Source: Moringa oleifera (taxonomy: Eukaryota > Streptophyta > Magnoliopsida > Brassicales > Moringaceae). Taken from it: a stretch of 64,000 bases of DNA. This document shows, one piece after another, positions 48,750-60,849 of this stretch. The DNA is taken from assembly GCA_021397835.1 (NCBI GenBank), contig JAJFZO010000889.1, forward strand, positions 4,588,001-4,652,000, given 5' to 3'. Position numbers and translations under genes: made by a program. The notes beneath the pieces are model-generated. The model was given only the letters and a program-made list of their open reading frames with translations. It did not search any database and was not told the origin of the DNA. Within the stretch, counting starts at the first letter, position 1. Each line of letters starts with the position of its first letter.

Positions 48750-49873
48750 GAGCTATCTTCCAGCCTCTGCAGTACTTCAATGAAATAATGTGCTGAAGTG
48801 AAAGATATTTACAGTCTCACTTACAGTTGATGCATAAGCTGAAGAGCATTGTTAGATGGAGCTTTCAATCTGAATAACATACACTCTTTAAATAAAAATC
48901 AAATGGCCCTTGTGGCTAGCGTTCATTTTAAATGATTTTTCATTTTTTTTTCTTCTCCTTCCAATGACATCTAATGATGTAGTGAATAAAGTGCATAAAC
49001 AGTAATATATTATCAAGTCAGATGTATTCATGCAGAGAAGAAAGCAAAAGCCAAAAGATATTCTATCATTTTCTCATTTTCTGGATTATGTGTCCCTTTC
49101 TGCTAAGAATCTTTGAAAAGCATCTGATTATTTTATACAAGAACTCAAGTTGAGTTGGCAAGAAGTTTCTCACCCTACCATTACCAATTGCGAAGTCAGA
49201 AAGCCAATTTTTAAAACCATATGATAGCTGCACCAGCTACAAGGTTTGTATACTTAAACAAGTAAACAAAAGGATACTGGTTATCCCTGCACTGTTGCAT
49301 CACCATTGCATCTCAATGATAGGATCTACTAGATAGGGTTGTTGACGAATAATGTTCATAGCAGAAAAGTTACTGATACCTAAGGGCCTTTTGTGGCACC
49401 TTAAGTCCTGTTGTTCAGCTTCTGCACACATTCAATGAAGTTGAGCTTTGTTTTCTGAAACAAAATCATGGAAGCTAAACAATTTGAGACAAACAAAGCA
49501 GACAAGAGTAAGAAGGAAAGAAATTTAGGGTCTGGTGACTGGCAGCCAAACCAAAGATGCATATCTCATTCACCTATTCACCATTTAGTGGAGTGAGAGA
49601 GGACGTCAAAGTTCACCCAGATGCTTTAGAATGTAAGTGTGTCAGAAGCTAAAAGGGGAAGTGATGGTAGAAATAAAAAGTACCCATCAATTTATCTGCC
49701 TTTCGCTTTCCTCTGGGGAGGAAGAATCTCAATGCATCTATTCATCATCTTAAGAAAGCGAGGAGTAGAATAGAACCATAAGTTGTAAGTGTGAAAGACT
49801 AAGTTGACAATATTGCCATATGTTATGTCCTCGAGAAGATAATCACAAAGATTATTTGTCCATTGATAACTTT
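48750..49873. other. Spacer between the broken LysM receptor and the PPR gene
   Basis: Promoter of the broken receptor and 3' flank of the PPR gene, both minus strand. No coding sequence is recognised. Confidence 0.5.
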
Positions 49874-51841
49874 TTAACTACTTGAAGCTGTGAAACTATT
49901 GGAATAAATATTATAAACTCTAGTGAGATCCACAGAACTGATGGTCCATACATGACCAGGCAATGCCAGTGGAAGGGTGTGATTTGTCTCCTCACAAATC
50001 TCTTCGACAGCAGCAGCCTCTCTTCGCTTGCCTTCCTTCCAAAGACTCTTCACAAGCAACTCTTTTGTGGCAGCATCAGGCAACAAATTTGAACTTCTCA
50101 TCTCTTCAAAAACCCTGAATGCAAGAGCAGCTCTCTCGCATTTGCAGTAAGCTTGGATAAGAATCTTAAACATATAGGAATCAGGCTCCAAACTACACTG
50201 CCTAACCATAGCAAATAGTCTCTGCACAGTTTTAATATCTCCCTGCAGTGCAAAGTGATACATTAATCCAGAAACTGTCTGGATATCAGGGCGACTTCCA
50301 TTTAAAAACATCTCTTCAAGCGTGTCCAAGGCATCAGAATTTCTTCCACACTTGGTTAATGTGCGCAAGAGGGATGAGTACAATAGCATTAAATTGAATT
50401 TTGATATGGGACCACAGAGTGTTCTATCATCATGGAAGACCTTCATAGCAGCATCAGCTTTCTTTGAAATTCCATAAAAGTCAATGATCAATCTGATGGT
50501 GCTAAAAGGCAATCTCATCTCTTCACTTCTTACTTTGGCTATGAGTTTATCAACCAATTCAACATCACCGTGGCGTGCCAAAAGGGCCATCATCCTGTGC
50601 ACTGTGTAAGCATCGTGAGTATATCCTGGTTGATAAGCAACCCAACAGAAGAAATTCCAAGCTGTTTCAGGTGAACTGAAGTTCCTAAGGATCTTGCAAA
50701 CTAAACGAGTTGTCCAAACCAATTTAGCATCCTCCAGGGCAGATACTTCATCAGGGCTCCATTTTTTCAAGGCATTTGCCAAAGCTCTTGGGTCCAACCA
50801 TGGTCTCAATTTAACTCGGCCCTCATCTTCATCATCCCTACCACAGTAAATCTCCTCATCATCATTCTCATCCTCATCCTCATCACTGCTATCTACATAG
50901 TACCCTTCTACACTACTGATTCTCTTATCCGGCACCATTTCTTGAAGATGTTCCTCTGACTCCCGTACTAATCCTGCCTCCCACATAAGTTGCAAACATG
51001 GAAGCATGGCTCGACTGGGGAACTTCCCATCATCCCTCATTTCATTAAGTAAAGTTTTGACTTCATTGAACCGTCCAGCACTAACAAATCCTTGCACCAA
51101 AACCGTGTAATGCTTTAAAGTTCGCTTGACCCTCATCAATGGTAGAACACTGAAAACTTCCATAGCAGAATCCAGTTTTCCTGAACTCACAAGGTGCTCC
51201 ATCATAATCGAGTATGTCCTAGCATTTGGGATGGCTCCTTCACCAATCATCCTGTAGAAAATCTCCACAGCCTCAGAATTCTTTCCAGTCTTTGCATAAA
51301 GGCCCATGACAATATTATAAGATTCAGTGCACACATGCTTCTTATCTGAATGTCTATACTCCTCCCACGTAGTTAGAACTGAGTCAAAGTCCCCAGCAGT
51401 AGCATACCAATTCATGAGATTCATATAGCTAACACGAACATTACCAAACCTACCGGCATGAATGTCACCAATCAGGGATTTGAGTTCAGCTTTTAGCCGA
51501 AACTTGGCAAGCACTGTAGCAAATGCATGGAGAGTGGCTTGGTTATGCGAAAAGTGGGGATTTCTCTTGAGGCTATCAACAAGAGAAAGAGCAGATTCTG
51601 CTGAGGGAGCAGAACGAAGCGCATGAGTGACTACGAAAGAGTCAAGAAGGCGATGATTTAACAGGGAAGTGAGCGAGCTAGGAAAATTGGAACGGAGACT
51701 GAGTCGAATAGAATCAATGAGTTTCGCTCGGTGGAGGTAATGGGTAACTTTATCGGGGAAAGGGTCTCGCGCAAAGGCTCGAGTTTGCTGGGTCATGCTC
51801 TTACACAGATTTATGGCAGGCAAGAGCCGCTTAGAATACAT
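49874..51841 (-). CDS. P-class pentatricopeptide repeat protein, At5g66631-like
   Basis: 655 aa, intronless, as is usual for plant PPR genes. It is an RNA-binding protein expected in mitochondria or plastids. The N-terminus (MYSKRLLPAINLCKS...) is basic and low in acidic residues, which fits a targeting presequence. About ten to twelve degenerate PPR units are visible, for example YNIVMGLYAKTGKNSEAVEI, YTVLVQGFVSAGRFNEV and FKILIQAYCKCERAALAF. An acidic insertion (SSDEDEDENDDEE) lies near residue 320 and splits the array. No E, DYW or SMR domain follows the repeats, so it is not an editing enzyme by architecture. I believe the Arabidopsis counterpart is At5g66631, which sits near DAR genes and an MCU gene. 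The RNA target is unknown. Confidence 0.9.
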   Translation of the reverse strand: MYSKRLLPAINLCKSMTQQTRAFARDPFPDKVTHYLHRAKLIDSIRLSLRSNFPSSLTSLLNHRLLDSFVVTHALRSAPSAESALSLVDSLKRNPHFSHNQATLHAFATVLAKFRLKAELKSLIGDIHAGRFGNVRVSYMNLMNWYATAGDFDSVLTTWEEYRHSDKKHVCTESYNIVMGLYAKTGKNSEAVEIFYRMIGEGAIPNARTYSIMMEHLVSSGKLDSAMEVFSVLPLMRVKRTLKHYTVLVQGFVSAGRFNEVKTLLNEMRDDGKFPSRAMLPCLQLMWEAGLVRESEEHLQEMVPDKRISSVEGYYVDSSDEDEDENDDEEIYCGRDDEDEGRVKLRPWLDPRALANALKKWSPDEVSALEDAKLVWTTRLVCKILRNFSSPETAWNFFCWVAYQPGYTHDAYTVHRMMALLARHGDVELVDKLIAKVRSEEMRLPFSTIRLIIDFYGISKKADAAMKVFHDDRTLCGPISKFNLMLLYSSLLRTLTKCGRNSDALDTLEEMFLNGSRPDIQTVSGLMYHFALQGDIKTVQRLFAMVRQCSLEPDSYMFKILIQAYCKCERAALAFRVFEEMRSSNLLPDAATKELLVKSLWKEGKRREAAAVEEICEETNHTLPLALPGHVWTISSVDLTRVYNIYSNSFTASSS

Positions 51842-52752
51842 TTTGCAAATTTATCAACGGTTAATCAAAGAGACAGGAAAAGATTAGAAACAGCAAATTT
51901 CGTGATTCATGCGTACATAACAAATGATTGCCACCTAGACGACAGATAAGCAAAGCATCATAAATGGAGAACAAACGGGTCAGGTAGAAACGCCGGAAGC
52001 GTCTAAGATGAAACCATCGATTCACCATTTATCCAAAGAAGAAACCTTTAGGGGGTTTTGGTGTCAAAACACCGAACACCAGGTATGCACGGCATTATAG
52101 TACCTGACAGGCGTGTCGATAACGCGACAGATAGAAGGAAAACCATACCGCAGCATAAACTCGTGAACCAGAGAATGAATATGCAGATTTTTGTACAGGT
52201 AATCGAGAGAGAGTGAATCAGAGTCAGCAACGGTAATTTCAGTTCCCGCCAAGATGCAGGAAATTCCACGTTCAGGTTGTGGGTATTAACACAGCGCGGT
52301 CCTAATGGAGTCGCGCAGATGGCATTTGATAGTTAACCTGTCCCAGGTGGCAAAAACGCCGTCGTAAAGGTGATAGAGCAGATTCAAACATTCCAGACGC
52401 AGGAACGACTTAAAACCTACTAGCTTAATTTGTTTCTCCAAATCAGTATCTTCTCTTTTTGTTAACAGAAAGAAGATTAGAGAAGTAAGATGAATCCTTC
52501 TTTAATGGAAAGGAGCGGTGTAGACAACAGAGAGGGAGAATAGCAGTATATATTCTTTGGTATTTCATTCTGATTATTAGGTTCTGTGCAGTAGTAACAG
52601 ACTATCAAAGAGAAAAACTAAACTTGCACAGCAACAAAAATAGAAATTTCACTGCTTCATCAGTCTCTTATGATGTATTGATCTACATGGGTTTTAATCC
52701 TGTAAGACTATAATTATGGTATGGTTGAGGAAATGCTTTAACACTCTGTAAT
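51842..52752. other. Spacer between PPR and DAR1-like genes
   Basis: Promoter and leader of the PPR gene plus the 3' flank of the DAR1-like gene. A minus-strand frame at 52064-52252 ends next to a good splice donor (CTGTCAG/GTACTA) but has no ATG near its beginning. It may be part of a leader exon. Confidence 0.45.
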
Positions 52753-55700
52753 TCAGCACGGGAAGGTTCCTGTCATTCGCATATGGTCAAGGGTCCTCTT
52801 GAGGCCATACTTCAGCACTGCCTGGTTACCTTGCCTGAATCCATCTCCATATGCTGAAGATGTATCTGATTCGATCTGGTGCTTAAAAAACTCACCAAGT
52901 TTCTTCTCAAAGCCAGACCGTTTGCCCTTCTTTGATGATGTGGAGGAAGAGGAAGATGGTGATGATGAGGAGGAGGAAGATGATGAAGCAACATCACTGC
53001 CAGACCCAGAATACATCTCAGAATCTAACCACATGTGAGCCAACACCTGACATATACCTTCTTCAACCTCTGGACTAAGATTTGGGTAGCCTGCAAAAGA
53101 GTCAAAATGCAGCCTATCAGTACTTTCTAGCTCACCATGATTAACAATAACTTAAACCAGGCATAAACACCTTTTAGCCGAAGCCATGCATGCATCATCT
53201 CATGAGCAAGGATTGTTCCTGTCAACAACCTGTTCACATGGATGTTTTAGATCATTTTCAATAAATCATTAAGAAGCACTATGGTTTATGGCTGCGTAAG
53301 AATATGGATGGATGACAAATCATACCTTGGAAGGCCGTACAGAATGAGAACTGCAGTCACCTCACATTCACGTATCAGCCTATAAGGCTCTGTTATCATA
53401 TCTATGAACCGGTATCCTGCCCCAATCCTCGGCCTCCTTAAAACCTGGTAATTTAGGCAATATAAGCATTCACTTCCAATTTGAAACCAACAAAATGGTA
53501 ATCTTAATCCTCATGAACATGTGTCTTAATAAACTAAATGCTGGCAATTTAACAGCAAGAAGAAAAACCCACAGTGGTAACAGTCCGCTCTTCAGACAGG
53601 CAAAGTCCTCTGGTTTCAGGCAGATGATGCTGTCCCTGTTCGCACAAAGAAAATGATTAAAAAACTGTTGTATGAGAATCTTTTTATCTGGATTGCTTTC
53701 AACTTCTTGCAACATCTAAGTTATATTTCTAACAAAAACCTACCAAAAAGAATATACTAAGAACAAAGAAAAGGAGCTGCATTCCTAGAGTACGAAAAGC
53801 TAAATGCATCATCCTTACATTCTTTTCTCCAGCCATTGCCTCATTTAATGCTTGTCTCTCCACCAAAAGTAAAGGAATTTGCTGCTCCACTTTCATGTTT
53901 AATCCTTCATAAAATTCTCGTATTTCAAGGTATAAGGGCTGGCATTCATGTGTATCCATAATTGCAGAGTCTAGACATTCAAGACATAGTTTTCGACCAT
54001 CATCAAGTAATAGATATCTCGCATCTCTTGGCTGCAAGGAAGGATAAGCATTACAAAAGGTTTTATGAAAAATCAGGGATTCAGATATGAATACTGGGAA
54101 GCCACAAGATGACATCTTCCCAATGTTCATAGTGATTTTCTGTTATCTCCACTGACCTCCATTCTTTCACAACTACAGCACCGAGGTGTTCCATCCCGCT
54201 CATGTGAAGGGCAGTACTTTTGCCGCCAGAAGGGATGTGCCCTATACTCGATCAGGCCAGCTGCATTGGTAGGAATCTGTTAAACAGGAACAGAAAGGAA
54301 CACTTTCAAGATCATCATATGTACCTGGATGTTTCACATTTTCTGAGAGTTAAAAAGTGTGTAGGACTGATCTTCATGGAAATAGCATTCATATAAAATA
54401 AGCTATTGTACAAAGGCATCCCTACAAATCGTGTAACAAACCTAGTTGTCCAGAGAGAGTAAATAAATTGTTGAGATGAAACTCTCCTGCGATGGGATAA
54501 ATACTTACAAAATTCTTGCAAACATCACATCTTGGGTGGTGCTGCTGCTTATAGCAGGATTTGTGATAAGGCCGATTCCCAAACATTGAATACTATCACA
54601 TGAAAGGTAATTTGCAGATAAGACCTTACAGCATTAACTTGATAATCGTAAAACTGTTAATAATGGAGATCAATTAAATAAGATGTTGGACCTCATAATC
54701 AGTAATAGGTAGATGGCAAGCATGGCAACGGAAACATTCAGGATGCCAAACTGAACCCATGCAACTCAAAAATCTTCCATGACCAATCTCAGTATTGCAA
54801 CCGGCACAGATCCTATAAGCAATATGATTTTAGCAACCAGGTCAGGTTTCAAATAATACATCCGAAAATGAGAAATAAAGCATGGTAAAATGAAGAGGTA
54901 CTGCATCTCAAAGAGGGGAAAATATATCCTTATTTAAATCCCATGTTACTTAGTTACGCTACAGCATATCAGAACCCAGAAGTTCCATTTTTTTTCTGCA
55001 GTATAAAGGTACAGCTACCACAGCTGAAAATATTGAATGTTTTTGAAAGAAATGACCTTGGTGCAGATAACTACTCCAAAGCAATATGATAATTGATTAA
55101 GATTAAGAAGGAAAGGGGAGCGTAAAGGTAGGAGGAAGGAGCAGGAAGAAAAGGAAAACACAGCCAAACATAAGTCTTGAACAGGTTTTAATGAACTCAA
55201 ACTACACAATTCAGATTAATATAGCTTCATAGTAAGGAAGAAGAAAATTCCCAGTAATTCTGAAAAATTTCAGCGTCACAGTTCAACAAATGTTTCACCT
55301 TTAGGAATCTCTATTGAGCAGAACTTAGCTAAATATGTTAGTTATCACTGAAATAGAGACTGTATATGACCATATGACCTGTAATTAGTTGGAAAGAAGA
55401 AAGGATAAGGTTGGAATATGCTTCCATGATCATGTCGAGGAGGAAAATCCATGTTTAAACTTTCTTGAATAGCCTTGGCAAGTTGTTCATCTTCCTCCAG
55501 TTGAGCTTTAGTACATTGTTGTTCATCTTCCAACAGTTGAGCTTCAGTGAATTGCTGTTCATCTTCATCTGACTGAGCTTTAGTAAATGGTTGTTCATCT
55601 TCTTCTGAGTCAACTCCACTACATAGCTCATCTTCGTCGGATTCAGATTCATCATCTAAAAAGTTAGCAATATAAAATTATGAGGCTCAAAAGAATTTTA

Positions 55701-56763
55701 ATCATAGGAAACTGAGGGAAGTGAATTTAGCCATGCACTACCAAGGGAATGCCGCATCAAGATGCCTTCTCCAGTTGAGAACCAGAGCAAGTTCAATTCA
55801 CTAATTATCAAGTTCAAAGAATCAACTACATATTCAGTTATTCAGTAAGTGAAAGTACATGGTATGGAAAGCTAGATTTGGTAAATGTGTTCATCGTGAG
55901 CATCCACAAGCCCAGAAGAAATACACAGCAACAAAGTAGTGCTGCTGTAAAAGCTAATTTAAGAGGGCGGCGTCAAAATGGTATTCAGGGAGATTCCATA
56001 TTGAAATCTTCCCAAGATTTTGTTTCAGCAAAACCAAGCAAATTGGACAGGTATCACCAATATAAAGAGCATGGTGTCCAGCAATAATAAAAGCATAACT
56101 TAAGTAGTTGCTCTTATGAGTGGAGCAAAAGTTGACTAAATGAGAATAAATAGAATCTTACAATAAAAATTGAAGATTCAACAAAACAGGAGTCCAGTTA
56201 TTGTTACTCTAACTTTTGTATCTCTTTTGATAAGTCATCTACAAATACGTAACCCGCTACCTGATTAATGCCTAAGAAGCATTGTAGGGAACTTCCCAAA
56301 TGACATCTAGGATAAATGTTCATAATCATTGCTAACAGTCAAGCAACTTACCAATTACTTTTTTCCCTTTTAGATCTTGTTGCAAATTTTGATCTTGTTC
56401 TGAGAGGGAAAGTGCAATGGCACAATCAATCTCTTCTTTGTCAAAATCCGAAGATTCTTCCTGCATTCAAGTTTCACTATATTATGCTCAACACCCAGAA
56501 TTTATAAGGTGATTCCCGATATAATGTATGAAAAATTAGATTTCAGAGCATGTCATCTGTTTCATAAACCCATTTATAGTCTGAAAATCGTATTGTATTC
56601 AGCTAAAGTAAAAGAAAAAACCAGTGCAATCAATAAGAACTGTGATTACCACAGAATAATGAGGTTCAGCCCATACAGTGTCATCTCTATATTTCCCATG
56701 ATACTGCCCTTCTGAGATTTTATGTCTAGTAGAACCTTTAAAGATCTTGGTCAGCCAACCCAT
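52753..56763 (-). CDS. DAR1: DA1-related protein: UIM, LIM and HEMMH peptidase domains (DAR1-like)
   Basis: 538 aa. Members are ubiquitin-activated peptidases limiting organ size (DA1) or acting in related processes. Eleven exons were traced by hand: 56763-56650, 56460-56352, 55655-55379, 54812-54692, 54592-54509, 54276-54157, 54031-53819, 53635-53573, 53444-53326, 53229-53171 and 53090-52753. Every junction keeps the frame. In order: [10 protein letters not shown] start, UIM 1 ([14 protein letters not shown], about 47-60), an acidic repeat ending in a second UIM ([14 protein letters not shown], 128-141), a LIM domain from residue 167 (ICAGC ... WHPECFRC ... CDVC), a cysteine-rich LIM-like segment ([17 protein letters not shown]), and the zinc peptidase motif H416-E-M-M-H420. 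The tail is Ser-rich, then conserved to the stop. All catalytic residues are present. It is orthologous to At4g36860 by architecture and neighbours. Confidence 0.93.
55456..55605 (-). repeat. 36-bp coding repeat: UIM-like units in DAR1
   Basis: Within exon 3 of the DAR1-like gene a 12-residue unit is repeated: [36 protein letters not shown], then [14 protein letters not shown], which is the genuine UIM. The units are in register at both DNA and protein level (period 36 bases), so they arose by tandem duplication of a UIM-start segment. Confidence 0.85.
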
Positions 56764-59700
56764 AATTCGAAATGCTATTTGCTAGTGAGCCAGTGAAACC
56801 TTTGCCTGCACTCACATCAGTCAGTGAGATATCTTATTAACAAATTCAAGGGAGACAATTCAAGCAGGTCAATTCCATGGGTATGATAGACATCACCGAA
56901 AACGGGATGCTTTACAACTTCTCAAATTAACAGCACACACAATCCGGCAGCTGAAGAAAATTAAATTGGAATAAGTGAAGGAGGTTACATCTAATACTAT
57001 CATTTGAATTTCACAGACAATAGAAGATGGCTCCCAGAAGGCCTCCATCTAAGTGAAAGGAAATGAACATCTGAAAATAAGCATGTGAAGGAAGGTAAAG
57101 TCTGAGATAACAAACATCCGGTTTAGCAAAATTGACAGCTTCGATGAGTAAGCAGAATAAGCTCTTCAAGTAATTAAGGTACAGAACAAGCGAATAACAG
57201 ATTCTAATCAGCCACCATAAATATAAATTAGGATCAAATGCATCAACCCAGAGAAACTCAAACATGATTTAACACTGTTACAGTGGCCTAAAGTTTCCTG
57301 GAAAGTCGATCAAGAACTTGGTAGAGAAGGAAATTCACTACCCACCTTATCGAGATGATATCCAATTGTTATCAGTGATACCTACCCATTAACTATACAG
57401 TCAGAATTGAAATGAATACAGAGAAGAAGTCAGTAAAAGAAATATTCACCTGAAACAGATTAAAAATCTGCAAACAACAGAATCTGATGACCCCCGGATC
57501 AGAGACAGTACCCAATTCCCATGATAGCATAGTCACCAAAAAGTAATCAGAGGACCCAAATAGATACTTCCACTTCTATCCTTGACTACCATCGATCCGG
57601 GAAATCACTGAGCCTTTCTTCTTAAAGAAAATGAACGAACATCAGTGGGGCAAACATCTTTGTGAAGGATCACACAAAGAGAGGGGGTGTGGGAGAGAGA
57701 GAGAGAAGGAGTGTCTCTGTGTGTGTGTGTGCGCGCGCGCGCGTGTGCAAGAAATGGATGAAAAGAGCACTTGCATCATACGCCAATCCACACAAAAAGG
57801 GCATTAAAAAAATCACTGTTTTGTGGAATATTGATATTATGTAGGAGTTTTATATGATCTTTATCTTCCTTAGAAAACCCACCAAAAGGACTGATTTTCA
57901 AGATAGAGGAAGCAGAATACCAAAGCAGGCCATAGGATTAGTTGAATTCTCATACTTTCTTCTTTTGCATGTGGACCCTTCGCCCATTTTCCACCGCATT
58001 CCACTAAATGTCAAAAACCCATAAATCTTTCTGTTGAAAAGGTGACATGATGGAGAGAGAGAGAGACAGAAAGAAGGCAGGGCTGGTGACTCTTTGATCT
58101 TGCTTTCAGTTGTGAACATGTAGTATTGCTTGGATCAATTGTCTTAGTCGGTGTGCTACACAACACGGGTGCCCCATTCGTCTCATTGCCCCAAAATTCC
58201 ATTTGGCTATGGGGCGTTAGCTCACTTTTAGGTGCCTCCATAATCATTCTAATTTTTGCTACAGTAAAAGGAATTATTTATGTTTCTTCGTCTGTGTTCT
58301 CTCTAAAAAGTTCAACACTCTTGTTAGCCATATTAAGTTTTACACAGTTAAACAAAACTCACTATGGCTAGCAAGAAAAATAAATACTGTTCGTTTACAT
58401 AGAAAACTAAAGTTAATTTGTCTACAAAAGAGTAACTTTTAGGATTAATGTTTTGAAGATGGATCTTCAAATCGGAGAAAGTAACTTTTCCCCCAACATA
58501 ATTACACATTCTCTTGGTCACAACAAAAAAAGAACTAAACTCTGTGACTTCCAGTTCTTTCCATGTCACTACTTTGCCAACAGTTGACATTGTTACTGAA
58601 GTTACTTTACAGATTAGAATCTTGTTAAGCATGAAAAACGGCTAAAATTACTGGTTTATTAGGACTATACTGTAATCTCTACTGGTTGCTCATTTTCATA
58701 AATTAGTATATGATTAGTGTTAGGTTGAAGTAACCAATTAACCCCCTCGCTCATATAATAAATCCAAGCCTATATGTGGACATGTGTGTCTCTTTCTGTG
58801 TGTGCATGCTAACGTGGTGATCAAACTTCATTGATTGATGCAAGTAGAAGACAAGCACGAGCAAGATGAACTGTAGATTGAAAAATAAACCCATGTTGAA
58901 GCTGAAAGAAATCATTCATATATATATATATATACACATATAATGGTATCTCTATTATCTTCTCCATCACGCCTTATGGAGCTGTAACTTTAAGTCATAA
59001 AAAATGAGTTGATTCCACGAAGAAACCTTTTGGTGTTTGTCCTAACTTGTTCAGGATGGCTGCAAGTAGATGCACCCAAAGGGTAAGATTCCAAAGGAAA
59101 GGAAAGCAAAGCACAAAGCACATCTCATCAGCCGACCATATCTTTTGCTCCTTTCATAGGTAATGCCATATGACCCTCTAGCCTACCATTCCTGTCCCAT
59201 GCTATTACATGCTCTTTCCTTTTCTTTTAAGCCAAAAGTGATTTTATCCTCAGACGAATAACTCATGATGATTCCTTTGCAGCCACTAGTTGCAAGTAAT
59301 GCAAAAGTTGAATTAAAAATGACGATCCATAAGTCAATTCATGAAGCTGCAAGGTTGGAGATACCACTATTATTAGGCTTGCATTCATCATGGGGTCTGC
59401 TAGTGGACCCGTAAACCCACTCATGATCAAGACCAAAGTTTGTGATCATTAATTTGCAAGAAATTGGAAAATCTAATGATGTAAGTAGATGATTGAAGGA
59501 ACTAAAGAATGGGTTTGTGGAGCTCCTTATGCCATGACCTTAATTTGATATGAATGGGGATGGGCATTAAATTTAGGGTTTGGCATCATGACTTCAACCC
59601 ATTACAATATGTTAATGTGTGGTATCATGTTGGTTACTTGGATCTTACGTTTGGTGAGTTGTTGCTATTGCAGAAATCAAAACAAAGTGATTTAGGACAG

Positions 59701-60849
59701 CTCTTTTGTTGCCATCTGATTAGAAAATTTAATCAGGATGGCAACTTTCTGGTACCATCATTTAGATAATTTTGTCAAAAGCATTTATAATCTTAATTAT
59801 CGATCATTTAATACATTAATTTAGGTGCAGCCTGTTGTTGCCTAACCATTTGGCTGATGGGTACCTAGCCATGGTTGCCTCTCAGCCCCCCATGTAGAGC
59901 CACCGGCTCATGCCAGAGCTTTCATACAATCTTTGAATTCTCTTTTGATAGCATCTAAAAATAGTTGAGTTGAGATATAAACACAGAAGATGAATCTTTT
60001 TTTACACAAAAAAAAAAAAATGAAGATAGAAAAGTATCACATTGAGTTCTCGATATTCTTTACTATTGTAAATTAGTGAATAATTAGATAGAATTTAATT
60101 ATAATGAAGATTGTTTGAATGAAATTTATATAATTTAAGTTTGTTAAGGTCATCTTGGTTTAAATTCAGGAAACGGGGATTTATTCTATTTATCACTGAT
60201 ATTCATAATTTTTGAAATATTTTTTTGGTTAAATACTTATATGATGATATTTAATAACATTAAATATATTAAGATATAGCTATTATGCTGAAATCTAATA
60301 ATTTTTTTATTTTTTATTTTTTTGAAAGAGTTCCTCTCATGAGTATTAGCCTATAGTGAGGTTAGGAGACACTAATTTTTAATCACATCATCTTCCTATT
60401 TTTACAAAATTATTTGTTTACAAAATAACTAAAAAAAAATTTACAACCACATAAGCAAAGAAAGCAAAAGATCGCAATCCACCGGGGGATGCTAACATGG
60501 GCCCACAAATATTTGGTGTGACGTGGGCTGTAGGCGTTTGCCATAGTTAATGTATTTGATTTAAAAAATTAACTTATTATATAATTAAAATTTTATAAAA
60601 AATTAAATTAATTTTAATAATAAAATAAATTATACCCTAATAATAAATTAACTTGGCTTATGCTTATTTGATGCTTTCTTTTTTTAACTCAATATAAACG
60701 CACATGCATTCCTCATTGTAAACATGTGAAGGCTTTAGGCCCACTAATAATCAATGTGAAGCCCATTTCCGTTAAATAGGGTCATGTAAACTGCCAGAGC
60801 CTAACAATAATGGGTTCCGCCACAAGTGAAGTGCATATAATTAAATCTT
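56764..60849. other. DAR1 upstream region and intergenic DNA
   Basis: 56764 to about 57700 has a composition like that of introns and leaders and probably includes the 5' UTR and a leader intron of the DAR1-like gene. Further out lie a TG/CG repeat, an 18-base TA tract near 58919-58936, and spacer DNA. The hydrophobic frame at 58126-58371 has no ATG. AT content rises sharply after 60000. No gene recognised. Confidence 0.5.
57719..57748. repeat. Alternating TG/CG purine-pyrimidine tract
   Basis: About 12 bases of alternating GT pass directly into about 12 bases of alternating GC and then GTGTGC. All positions alternate purine and pyrimidine, the pattern most prone to left-handed Z-DNA. It lies just under 1 kb upstream of the DAR1-like start codon, near the likely promoter. 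Confidence 0.85.

Noticed and set aside
52064..52252. Minus-strand frame of about 60 codons with protein-like composition and a good splice donor at its end
   Set aside because: It opens with TTG and has no ATG until near its end, no recognised domain, and lies in the spacer upstream of the PPR gene. Leader exon or chance is more likely.
58126..58371. 81-codon strongly hydrophobic plus-strand frame
   Set aside because: There is no ATG in the frame (it opens with TTG), no family match I can recognise, and an overlapping frame exists on the other strand.
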